From Owenia fusiformis (Eukaryota; Annelida; Polychaeta; Sabellida; Oweniidae): a stretch of DNA of 64,000 bases. Below, piece after piece: positions 12,311 through 22,232 of this stretch. The notes under the pieces are model-generated. The model was not told the DNA's origin. It was given only the letters and a program-made list of their open reading frames with translations, and did no database searches. The stretch is taken from NCBI GenBank assembly GCA_903813345.2, contig CAIIXF020000007.1:19453564-19517563 (forward strand), read 5' to 3'. The position numbers were made by a program, and so were the translations under genes. Every line of letters begins with the position of its first letter. Within the stretch, counting starts at the first letter, position 1.

Positions 12311-14001
12311 TTAGCCTGAGTAACAATTAGGTTATTATACTGTCTTACCAGTTCTCTGCTTTAAGTAGACTTATCGAGTATGTTGAACCAGTTACCATAT
12401 TTAAGTTTCCTTCAAAATAAACCCTTGTCTTTGTAAAGGGATTTATTTCATATTTACAGAATATGTTTACTCTCAGCTGTAAACGCTCGATTTAAAACCA
12501 ATCAATCCTGTTTCTTTGCCATATTATATACATTTAAGTTATACCAGACATCTCAAATATATCCAATTTGTCTTGTCCCGAGTCTGCATAAATCGGACTG
12601 AATATTATATATATATGTATATATAGCCACTATATCCGTGGTCTGAACAAGATGTTAAGTAAATGGCCAGGATTTACTTACATACTTACCAATACTAGCC
12701 AGCAGTTAAAGTGGCATTAACACAGCATGCAGAAACCTTTTACATGTTTTAGTTGAGAAAATGAGTGTCAATAGAATGATGATGTTGATTCTGATTTGAT
12801 AACATTACGAGTTCTGCTGGATACAAAGTTCATTGAATAGTGCTTTCATGAATAGGGGGCAATTTTGAATGGAGGTCTTCGAATTTTAAAAAGGTTTTGC
12901 TCGCACAAGTTATTTTTCCATAAAATGCATTTTGAAAAGGTAAATTTTGTAATTCAAATAAGCTTTTTTACTTTACTTATATCTATATAATATATGTACC
13001 GTATGTACTTGGCCAAAACATCAAACAATGCTGTGCTTGTGGTATTTCATAACTTCACACTGGGCTTTTAACAGATTATCGAAGGGTCAAAAACACGTAT
13101 TGTTACTTTTTCTTGAACGAGCAGATTAATCCCGTCCACCCATTTTCCGATCAGTTTTTTCTCATGTGCCATGTGATACTTTTTCAATACCATTTTCTGG
13201 CTGGATATAATTTCGAGACGTCGTGAGTACCTTACTATATTAACTTATAAAATGTTGATAGAGACACACATTTTGAGCACCGACTACAATAATTGAAATT
13301 TACTAAAAACTGTTTCACTACATTTTTTCACTGGGGATTCCATCGTATATGTGTCTTTTAACTCTCTATTCCACATATTTCATGATATTATTGTGATATT
13401 CCGAGTTAAGGAGTACTTGCATCGTTGATTTATTCTTTAATTACTAATATGGGCGTTTTTGGTCAACCGGGTACAGGGTGACCCAAAAACGTAACCCATT
13501 ATTTCCAATTGAGAAAACAGTGATGTGCATAAACAGTATATTGTATCTAATATTATATTATGATTTTGAGATTAAGAGTAATCATGTTTTCATCCAGGTA
13601 TGCTTTAATGTGAAATCGTCCAAATTGAAATCAAAAATACACTTTTCTAAAATTGGGATTTCTGTCTTAGCCCTTATTTTAGTAATTTCTCGTTTGTTTT
13701 CACACATATTATCAATGAGATATGTCGTATCTACCCATATTTCTAAAATAATTTGGTCAAATATGATGAAATGACTTGCGGTCAATCATAAGAAAGACCG
13801 ATTACATTTTGAGTGGTTTTGAGTCAGAGCATGTCTCCATGGAAAACATGATATCTGTATTAAGTTGTTGATGTAAGTACACCGATGCTGTTTCATTTAT
13901 CTCAAACACTCTATCACATAAAAATCATGAAGATTCTTTCACAAATCTAGAAAGCTATTCTAAAACTAGATGGTGACATTCACCCATGTATTCAATCATA
14001 T
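12311..14001. other. Gene-free stretch upstream of the SLC22 exons
   Basis: No exon could be supported here, although the SLC22 start codon and 5'UTR should lie in or beyond it. It holds a short TA-rich run near 12,605 and a solitary transposon end at 13,474. Confidence 0.5.
13474..13520 (+). mobile_element. Solitary left end of a CAGGGTGA-type DNA element
   Basis: A TA at 13472-13473 is followed by CAGGGTGACCCAAAAACGTAACCC, which resembles the ends of the elements at 8,245 and 19,451-20,774. No matching inverted end was found within about 1 kb, so this looks like a broken copy. Confidence 0.4.
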
Positions 14002-14310
14002 TTACTTGAAAGTATGCTTCTCTGGTAAATCCGCATCTTCCTCGAATGCTGAGTTAGCAAAATAAACATCAGCTGAAGCAGAATCTAAGCCATTAACATT
14101 ATAATTAGGCAGACTAGCAACTTTTTTTACGTCAACGACATTAACTCCTACTTTAACTCTGGCCTCATCATATGTGGGTGATATCTCTTTATTTGTGTAA
14201 TAATTTTCCATATTTTCATATATCACCCTCTCTACAATTCCTCTTTCAAATTGTTTGATACTACCTGAGCTGACCTCGGACACATAATATATTCGAGATG
14301 ACTTCAACAT
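14002..14310 (-). CDS. Candidate last exon of an unknown gene, tyrosine-rich tail
   Basis: A 102-codon open frame ends in a TAA at 14004-14002. It has mixed, non-repetitive composition and tyrosine motifs that look like a cytoplasmic signalling tail: YENM (a YxxM form), YYTN (a YxN form) and several other spaced tyrosines (TYDEARV, NYNVN, VYFANSAF). Such motifs bind SH2 proteins in known receptors, but that role is inferred here. The frame stays open upstream of the Met to about 14,345. No clear splice acceptor or partner exon was found. It could also be a chance frame. Confidence 0.3.
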   Translation of the reverse strand: MLKSSRIYYVSEVSSGSIKQFERGIVERVIYENMENYYTNKEISPTYDEARVKVGVNVVDVKKVASLPNYNVNGLDSASADVYFANSAFEEDADLPEKHTFK

Positions 14311-14339
14311 AAAGTTATAAAGTAACCTATCATAGAATG

Positions 14340-16476
14340 TGTTATAAAGTTATTCAATGCAAATTATATTAAGTAGTAATAAAACTTTCGCATTATTTAG
14401 TAACGGGACAGGTTAACACTTAATGTCCAACTTGTTGGCATTTATACCTAGCCTACTAGCCGTGAGAACTATATTATAGGGTAACCAGTATAACGATATC
14501 TCAAGTTTCAGTATTACAAACCGTTCGAAGATGGCGGACAACAGTCACTGAATCACTTTAGAAATGTACTTTTACAATTGGATTTATAATTGTCTTGAAC
14601 CAAAAGAGTTTGGTGTCAGGCCAGTGACATTAGATCATCTATCCAGGAAAAAGTTAAAAATAAATAAAAAACGGTCGCCCTCCGGCTTATTCCTATTTTT
14701 ACGAGCAGTGTGGGTCGCTGTGGAATTATCAATTTGAGTTAATTTTTTCTAGTTTCGATGTAGTAATTACATGCCATTATAGCCATTCATTAGACTGCGT
14801 CAGACTGGTCGTATGGTCACCGAATGGGTATGGTTCTCATGCGATCGTCTTGAGTCTGCTTGTGTATTTGTCAAAAACTTGTGGCCGCAGCAGAAACGCC
14901 CGAGAGCGATCTTGCGTCATCATTTCATCTACCTTTACGGCGACCTTATAATTGCCTTTAGTCGTGGAAATGCTATGTGCACGACCACCGCAGCAATGAG
15001 GATGATGCGATTTGAGCAAACTGATGATCGAAAGATTTGGTCTAGTTTTTAGATATTTATATATAAACGTATATTATATAACGCAAATTCACATTCCTTG
15101 CTGTTTCCCGCCCGTGATACCGTAAACTACATTGGGAGTTTATGTAGATTACATTTCACTGCCAATTGTTCACTGTTTAGGATGTTGTTACAGACATTAC
15201 ATATAAAAAATATCCAGATCTTTCTGAAAACATGAAAACCTCAGTTTGCTCAAATTTCACCACTCTTGTGTTGTACCTTACCCCTCGCGTTGAACTGTCA
15301 CGCTTAATTTGGTACACACCCTGTGATTAGCGACAGAGAGCAAAATGTAAGTGCACTCTTGTACACCATCTTTAATTTCTTAATATAACGGAAACTACTG
15401 ACATCGTAATGGTTACGACAATGTGAGCTTTTCACTTCAAGTTTTATGACAGTTTCAAGTTCAAGTTTTAAAATTGTTTTATGATTTCCATTCAATGGTC
15501 ATAGCTAGGTAATAATCAACTAGTTGAGATTTCTTATTTTTTAATTTATTAATATGATCGAAATCTCGTATAGATACTGTACTCAGGTCTGCATCATTTT
15601 GCCTTTAATGCGTCTTGTAAAATACGTCAAATAGTGCATCCGACTGAGTTTGGCTAATAGGTTTATTACATGTAGCATTTCGCGTTAAGTCTTAAGATAA
15701 AAATCGCCATTTTCACAGAAAGATTCAAGTTGATCAAATCTCAACAAGTACACTCATGTGGGATAGTATTGCTAGACTCTATTTCAATAGTAAAACAGGG
15801 ATATATTAAAACCATCCTCCTAAGCAGGTATCCAGAATCCGTACCTCCTTCCCCCGGTAAAAAGAAAGAATATATTCTGGATTTTGAAGCCCTGTGATCG
15901 GAGGATGATTAAAACTTACTAAGGCATTTAGCAATGTTGATTGGTTACAGATTCAAGATATGTATTTCACCTCTCATAGTACAAAATTTTAATAACTTCC
16001 TCCTGTTGAAGCTCCACTGTTTTAAATATGTTGGTAGATATTTTTGCTTGTTGAGCATCACACAACATGACCGTTTATCATTCATTTGGGAATACGCAGG
16101 GGTCATTTTTCAAAACAATTCTTTTATATTTAAAAGTTTCTTTTGAATAGATAATAAATGAGTAAAAATATCATAAATTCTTTTACACTAAGAACATTTA
16201 TACGATTTCAACTGAAAAATAAGACCAAAATGGACTCCAAACTCACAGTGGGTACTCATTTAACACTGTTTATTTTTTTTAATTCACTGTTAAAGTCTAA
16301 CGATTCAAATTAGTCTATCTTAGTTGCAATTACATCAATGACTATTTCTGAATTTGTTGAGCATCGCACAACTTAACATATTTTTATTAATTTGAGATTT
16401 AAGCAGGGGTCTAATTTACAAAATCATCAATTGTAAAAAACATAATAACAAAAATATGATTATATGATGAACTATT
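14340..16476. other. Intergenic stretch with one dispersed repeat piece
   Basis: No supported gene. At 15,859-15,907 there is a near-copy of part of the 230-bp unit arrayed at 46,053-46,620 (core GAAAGAATATATTCTGGATT, then AAGCCCTGTGATCGGAGGATG). Frames at 14,813-15,052 overlap on both strands and show no family resemblance. Confidence 0.55.
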
Positions 16477-16808
16477 CACTCTTAAAAATTATTAGTTGGA
16501 TTTCCTTATATTGAGAAATTGTACTACTCATTTTAAGTAAAAATTACTTAAAAATAATCTTGAACTACTAAATAATTTTTAAGTAATTTTTAAGTAATTC
16601 ATTATGGTGAATTTACTAATGCAAGGAGAGAAATTGAAATACTTACTGTAGTAATTGTAATACTCATTTACATAATTAAGCAATTAAAAAACTCAAAATG
16701 ACAAGTTACACCTGAGTAAAATGAAGTAAAACTAAGTATTTAACTTTAAGTAATTTTTATACTTGGGAAATACTTGGGAAATACTCAAGTAATTCATTTT
16801 TAAGAGTG
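16477..16808. mobile_element. Small inverted-repeat element (MITE)
   Basis: Perfect 13-bp terminal inverted repeats CACTCTTAAAAAT bound a 332-bp AT-rich segment that contains many AAGTAATTTTTA-type repeats. No target duplication could be fixed. The ends resemble hAT-type MITEs, which is an inference. There is no coding capacity. Confidence 0.65.
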
Positions 16809-16914
16809 TTAGAGAACCTGAGTGTTAAGAAAAACTTTGACCTTGACCTTAGAAGGTATTTGAACATTTGCAAAGTTCACATCTTATGTTTTTATTTTTA
16901 TTTGTCTCCATTGA

Positions 16915-16970
16915 CTTAACATGGGGATATCATCAGATTTTAAAATATGATGAAATCCCCATGTTAAGTT
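16915..16970. repeat. Short hairpin palindrome
   Basis: TTAACATGGGGATATCATC is followed about 13 bases later by GATGAAATCCCCATGTTAA, forming a near-perfect stem. No function is evident. Confidence 0.6.
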
Positions 16971-17472
16971 AATTTTATAGAAAATTAACTTAACAAAATT
17001 AAATTGGATTTATACCTAATTTATGATTGATACTTGACAGATTCTTTACTAATACTTTAAGTGTTAGAAACAAAATAATAAAATTCAGAATTGATTTTAT
17101 TCAATTGTTTTGGGAGGGGTACTATTTGATGATTTCTCGACACTTAATTATTAATTCCAATGTTTTCTGGTAGGAGGGTGCACGGGGTACAATGCTATTC
17201 AGTGATTTCTATGCACTTCTAAAGTGTTGAGTTAATTAGAAAAAATAATAAAAGTTCCCTCTTCCGTTTTAGTGAGGGGGTGCAATAGGGAGTGCAGTCG
17301 CATCCAACACATCACCATCCCCCATTTCAACTGGCCTACATACATTTATGTACGCTCCAACATTCAAATTTTATTGCCAATAAGATCATGAATCAAGATA
17401 AAACAAGATCATGAATCAAAATAGGCGTGACAATAAGTGCAACCCTGGAGAACTCCAGTGATAAAGATGATT

Positions 17473-18440
17473 AAATTGCCAAATCAGCCTCAAGGGCCCT
17501 GGGTGCAATAACAACTAAAGCTAAGGCCACTGGCGGAATGGACTTTAAAGTGTTCTCTAAGCTTTATGATTCCCTCGTCCAACCAGTGATAAACTATGGC
17601 AGTGCTATTGTTGGCCTCAGGGAGCATAGATGTCTCAATAATCTCCAAAATCGTGCTGGTAAAACATTCCTGGGAGTTAGCCCTAAAACCAGTAATGAAG
17701 CAGTCCGTGGGGACCTTGGATGGAGTCCCCTAATTGATAAACAAAGAGTGGAATGCGCTCGACAATACCTGAGGTTACATAACATGGACAATAATAGATT
17801 GAATCATAAGGTACATAGATGGTCATTAAAAAACAAAAGAAGTTGGGACTATCACACTAAAGCTATGCTGACTAAAAATGGCATTTTTATTGATCATAAT
17901 ATTTTCTTGCATATAAAATCAACTGTAAAACGTTTACAGGACAGTTTCAATGCAAAAGACCCCTTCTTAAGAAACATTTGGGATGATACAAATAATTTAC
18001 AGAATGGCAATAAGCTTCGAACATACAGATTGTTTAAATATGGAGTAGTTAATGAACCATATGTGTCTGAATACATTCCAAGGCATCACAGAACCATTCT
18101 TGCTAGACTGAGAACAGGTAGCCTCCCACTTCACATTGAGACAGGTCGTTGGTCAAATACAGCACTAAATGATCGTACATGTAAATTATGTGATGGTAAC
18201 TTTGTTGAAGATGAAATTCATTTTGCTGTCCAATGTAAACATTATTCCAACTTGAGAACACAATTTTATAGAACTGTAACTGATATTTTAACACCACATA
18301 TAAGAACAAACACTGACAATGAGTTACTTTTATTTATAAGCCTAATGCATTCAAGATCAATTCAGAGACAGTGGGCTGCTCTGTTATACAAAATGTTCAT
18401 GAAAAGGCAATTTGACCTGGAACGGTTGACTGCAGTATAA
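17473..18440 (+). pseudogene. C-terminal fragment of a LINE reverse transcriptase
   Basis: The frame opens AKSASRALGAI and, from the first Met (17538), gives 300 residues with no stop. It shows the LVQPVINYGSAI region, which follows the RT thumb in related metazoan LINEs, then NLQNRAGKTFLGV. Near residue 220 lies a CKLC...H-x4-C knuckle (CKLCDGNFVEDEIHFAVQC). The catalytic YxDD box and the endonuclease domain are absent from the window, so the piece cannot mobilise itself. The uninterrupted frame suggests a fairly recent insertion, or chance survival. Confidence 0.85.
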
Positions 18441-18785
18441 TAATTTGCCATATTATTCCTATGTATTGTATTTATTGCAGTGAGGGCCTAACCTCCACAC
18501 CATTTTGTAGTCAAGAATCTAGTCATTATCTCACAAGATGTAAATCATTTATCATCACTTATAGATGGAATTATTAATATTTATCAATCTATGCATTAAC
18601 GTACTTGTAGATGAATTGTAGTTTTATTGTTGAATGTCATATCTATTTAAACACTGTTATTATTGACCTTTAAAGTCCAGTGTCTCATAAGCCGACATCG
18701 GCTGGTGGTTTTTAGAATATGTATTTATTTGTACCAAATGTAAACCAGTGACACTATAATAAACTATTTTAATAAATAAATAAAT
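17473..18785 (+). mobile_element. 5'-truncated LINE (non-LTR retrotransposon) 3' end
   Basis: The segment starts inside the end of a reverse transcriptase, runs through an intact C-terminus to a TAA at 18438-18440, and continues in a 3'UTR. It ends at about 18,760-18,785 in AATAAATAAATAAA, an A-rich tail typical of target-primed retrotransposition. A TAA just before 17,473 and the missing reverse transcriptase core show 5' loss or decay. A related 3' end occurs at 25,200-25,318. Confidence 0.85.
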
Positions 18786-19043
18786 TAAAAAACATGGATT
18801 ACACAATATCAAATAAATAGTATTCTTTTACTTGTCAAATCCTGAAGAACAACATAGATGTACAATGAAGGTGTACTAATTATGTCATTTATTTTTAAGA
18901 ATTTTAATAAAAAATACAAACGGACAGATGGTCTCATTTTAATTTAACTTTATATCATGCTAACTACATTTACAACCGATTTATTAGTAGATCATCAGTT
19001 GTAAACTTAAAAAATATCAAGATTAAATATTTTCAAATTTTTA

Positions 19044-19170
19044 TGGACCCCTTCTAGACCCTACATTAATAAGTAAACGGTAATGTTGACAGGTGCTCAA
19101 CAGGTGGAAACGTATGTAGGAATATATTTTTTATCATTTAAACATATCAAAACAATTGGTGGATCAACGA
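19044..19170 (+). repeat. First copy of a local duplication, transposon-free
   Basis: This copy reads TGGACCCCTTC... GTAAACGGTAATGTTGACAG ... AAACGTATGTAGGAATATAT ... CAAAACAATTGGTGGATCAAC without interruption. The second copy (19,381-19,450 and 20,775-20,832) has the same order of motifs but is split at the TA of AACGTATGTAGG. Confidence 0.75.
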
Positions 19171-19450
19171 AAAACAAGATGATGTTAAAAGAAAGTGAAC
19201 TAAATGGAACAATTATTTTTAATCATTTGGAATGCAAAATATAGTCATACAGATGATGTTATTTTCAATTAAACAGATAAAATCAATAACTCATGCTAAT
19301 GACCTTTCCAAAAAACGATTCATAAGTAGATCCGTTATAAAGTTTAAAATTATCAAAATCTTATATTTTTTATTTTATTGTGGACCCCTGTTAAAACCCT
19401 CAAAAACAGGTAAACGGTAATGTTGACAGGTCCTCAACAAGTGAAAACGT

Positions 19451-20774
19451 CACTAAGTTCTGGGAATTTATCTGTCATTTCATTATCTCTCAACCAATTT
19501 TCAAGGTACATGGGAATTGTGATTTGTGGTCGGATAAAACAGTCTCATTGTCATCTTATGTGTGTATGTATATATTTATTGCCCTTTATATAAAGGAGAT
19601 ACATGTATGCAAATTGTGTAAATGTTAAATTGAAAATAATCACTATTTACAAACAAACAATATTTTATTTATATTTACTGACGACGACGCCTAGCTACCG
19701 CGTAAACGCACGCCGCCGACCAAGATTGGCCTAGTACCTAATTGTAACGCGATTATAAAAAGTCACTATATTTTACAAACACTCATTGTTTTGTTGTTGT
19801 TGTTTTGGACTGGCGACGACGCCTAGCTACCGCGTAGATGCACGCCGCAGGCCTAGAAGACCTGTTACCTAACACTCTTGAGATTAACAAAACAATGACA
19901 TTATGGAACTGCATTTTCTACAAACTTAAAACGAAGACAAAGCGTATCATCGTACCTTCCCCAAGGTCGGCACTGCAGTACATTATGAAAGTATGAGATG
20001 CTTTGACTATCTTGTAAGCTAGTAAAAGATATACAATTGTAAATTTAAAAAAATGGTGGTGTTGCCATATGGTGCAATTCTAAATTAATGTGTACAGTAA
20101 ATGATCATAAATATAAATACAAGCATGTGAGTTACACTAAAACGTATATATCTTATGTCACAATGGATAATTACTATAGCAACATGACAAATGGCGTAGC
20201 GGGTCAAGTAAAATAAAAATGAATTCAAATTTTGCTTGATCCAAAAGTATGGTTAATTAATGATTAATTAATGCTAAAGCATCATATGAGAGGTCATATG
20301 TTTGATTCCGATAAGGGACTGATTTCAACGGCTTGAGCAAATCTTCGAGGGATACCAAAGGGAGGTTTGGAACACGTCTTTATGGACTAGGTTTGTCAAC
20401 AACGCATTTGCGTCCAGGCTAATGGAAACAATTATAAATGAAATGATCCTCTCAGCAATTAAGAATACTTCTGAATAAATGATTTCAAGAGTACTGTTCT
20501 GCCTCTAGTACGAGTAGTTTGAAGCAACCATCTAGGCAAGATGAATATATTTGGCAGGAAATTTTCAGATAAACATCAGTCAAAATTTGCTGACCCGCGG
20601 ACCACTTTTACTTTTTTTATAATTACAATAAAATAAATTGTAGAAGTGATATGTATATGAAACATTGTCTGTCAATTCAGAATTATTCAATGTACATCTG
20701 CTGAAAATTTCAACTCAAATGGTTGAGAAATCTTGAAATGGCAGACCAATTCCCAGAACTTAATGATCACCCTG
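19451..20774. mobile_element. TA-inserted DNA transposon with inverted ends, left tip deleted
   Basis: The right border, read inward, begins CAGGGTGATCATTAAG and TTCTGGGAATTGG; the left border begins CACTAAGTTCTGGGAATT. About ten bases of the left tip are therefore missing. The inverted similarity runs about 50 bp, to CTCTCAACCA/TTCTCAACCA. A TA follows the right end (20775-20776). The inside has no recognisable transposase but contains a GC-rich direct repeat (see 19,678-19,850). Confidence 0.75.
19678..19850 (+). repeat. GC-rich direct repeat inside the transposon
   Basis: GACGCCTAGCTACCGCGTA followed by a short variable part and GCACGCCGC occurs twice, about 125 bp apart (about 19,684 and 19,814). 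It stands out from the AT-rich surroundings. Function unknown. Confidence 0.65.
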
Positions 20775-21094
20775 TATGTAGGAATATATGTTTTATTATT
20801 TTAACTCATCAAAACAATTGGAGGATCAACAGGAGGAACAGCTTAATTGAGACTTATCTGAAAAATGCCTTTATCACTATCAGGACTCTTACAAGGATAT
20901 AATGCTATCCGATCAAGTGAAGCTGAAGTGTCAGCGATGTTTGTAACCGAAAAATATAATAGAGGGGATTCAGGTGGAGATTAGTGGTTGTGAATGAATA
21001 CTTAATCTGTACTAATTACTTCGAGTTACCATTTGAACTTGTTTGTCCATCATAACATGTTGCCATGTAAATTATTTGCAACTCTGCACCCAAT

Positions 21095-21144
21095 TGCATA
21101 GTATCTTGCACTTATCAACACAGAACATTATACTAAAGTTATAG
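21095..21144 (+). other. Possible upstream copy of the TLR 5'UTR exon end
   Basis: The sequence TATAGGTAAGTAATCAAA at 21140-21157 is identical to that at the donor of the TLR 5'UTR exon (22,050-22,067). It could be an alternative first exon (ending at 21144) or a relic of a duplicated TLR gene. The sequences on either side differ. Confidence 0.4.
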
Positions 21145-21394
21145 GTAAGTAATCAAATAGATGTGCTGCTTCGTATTAACACGCGGTAGTATCTCTTCGG
21201 GACGTATCGAAACCACTCCGTCCCGAAAAACCGTTAATTTGAATTTAAAACCTACCCCAGTGTTTGAAAATCAAGGATTGTGAGTCTCACACTTCACCGT
21301 TTTTCTTCAAACTTGTTCCGTACAAAGCTTCACAGAAATACCTTTCAGTCGATACATTGTTTTCGTTTACAAAGTACCTCGTTTTAGCGGCGTT

Positions 21395-21670
21395 TTGGTC
21401 CCCAGCTGTGAGATAAAGCAAATTTTCATAACTTTCAACTGTAAGTCAAGTTATCTCGCCAGTCTTTTACCCATTCTCGCCCATAATTTCAGAATGGACT
21501 CCCATTACAACCTTCCATCGCTACGTCTTGATTTTTGGGCATCAAACGCAGCAGTTTCTAAATCATCCACACATCTCTTCAAATTTGACCAATACGTCCC
21601 GTCATCTTCCACTAAAAATTCGGTTCTCAGAGATCAATGTCCCTCCCAAGGTCGGGCCATATATCACTGA
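21395..21670. other. Open frame of uncertain nature upstream of the TLR
   Basis: A 91-codon plus-strand frame with no recognisable domain. It is less AT-rich than its surroundings. It contains a GGTCGGGCCATATATCACTG motif that looks like repeat sequence. I do not call it a gene. Confidence 0.25.
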
Positions 21671-21999
21671 GACCTCGGGCATATATGCCACGATAGTGAC
21701 ATAACCTCTAATTATAAAATTTGATGACTGAAAAGTCGTGTGTGCCAATATTTACAAAAAACTCTATTTGTCAAGGTGAAATTCCACTGCAGTTTGTATC
21801 GATAAAACCGACATTGACCATTGGTTGGTAATCATACAGATTGAAAATAATAAACTTCCTGGTTCGAATTTAAGTCTACAAAAGGGATACTCTAGATTAA
21901 CATGTGCAACAGAAACAAAGACCAACGTATGGTTTCGAAAGGCAGGACCTTTATGAAACTGGGAGTTTGGGATACAGTGTTTTGCACGATTTTCAACGT

Positions 22000-22054
22000 A
22001 TGGTATCAATAGACCTTTGCAAATACAATAAGGACGTTGTTGTAGCTCTTTATA
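22000..22054 (+). other. Likely 5'UTR exon end of the TLR gene
   Basis: A strong donor (ATAG then GTAAGT) at 22054/22055 pairs with an acceptor (TTTTTTGTTACAG) ending at 22225, seven bases before the TLR start codon. The coding frame is uninterrupted, so this would be an intron in the 5'UTR only. The 5' limit of the exon is not visible. Confidence 0.6.
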
Positions 22055-22232
22055 GGTAAGTAATCAAAGGAAGCTATTTACAAAGTTTTCTGAACAGATG
22101 CGTAGCATGCGAACATGTGTATGGTGTTGTAATCATATTGTGTACAACTGCAAGACTATTTAAAGTTTAAATTTCTATATAGAGCATATATCACGTTATA
22201 ACTTAAAAAGTGTTTTTTGTTACAGGAGGATC

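Larger units (their letters stand above)
18786..21094. other. Intergenic repeats upstream of the TLR gene
   Basis: No supported gene. It holds a duplicated sequence (19,044-19,170 and 19,381-19,450 plus 20,775-20,832) with a transposon inside the second copy. The small frames in it have no coding features. Confidence 0.6.

Noticed and set aside
13478-13774. 98-codon plus-strand frame after a transposon end
   Set aside because: No transposase motif and no matching right end; it does not support a gene.
14813-15052. 79-codon plus-strand and 60-codon minus-strand frames
   Set aside because: They overlap each other, have no recognisable domain, and no splice signals link them to neighbours.
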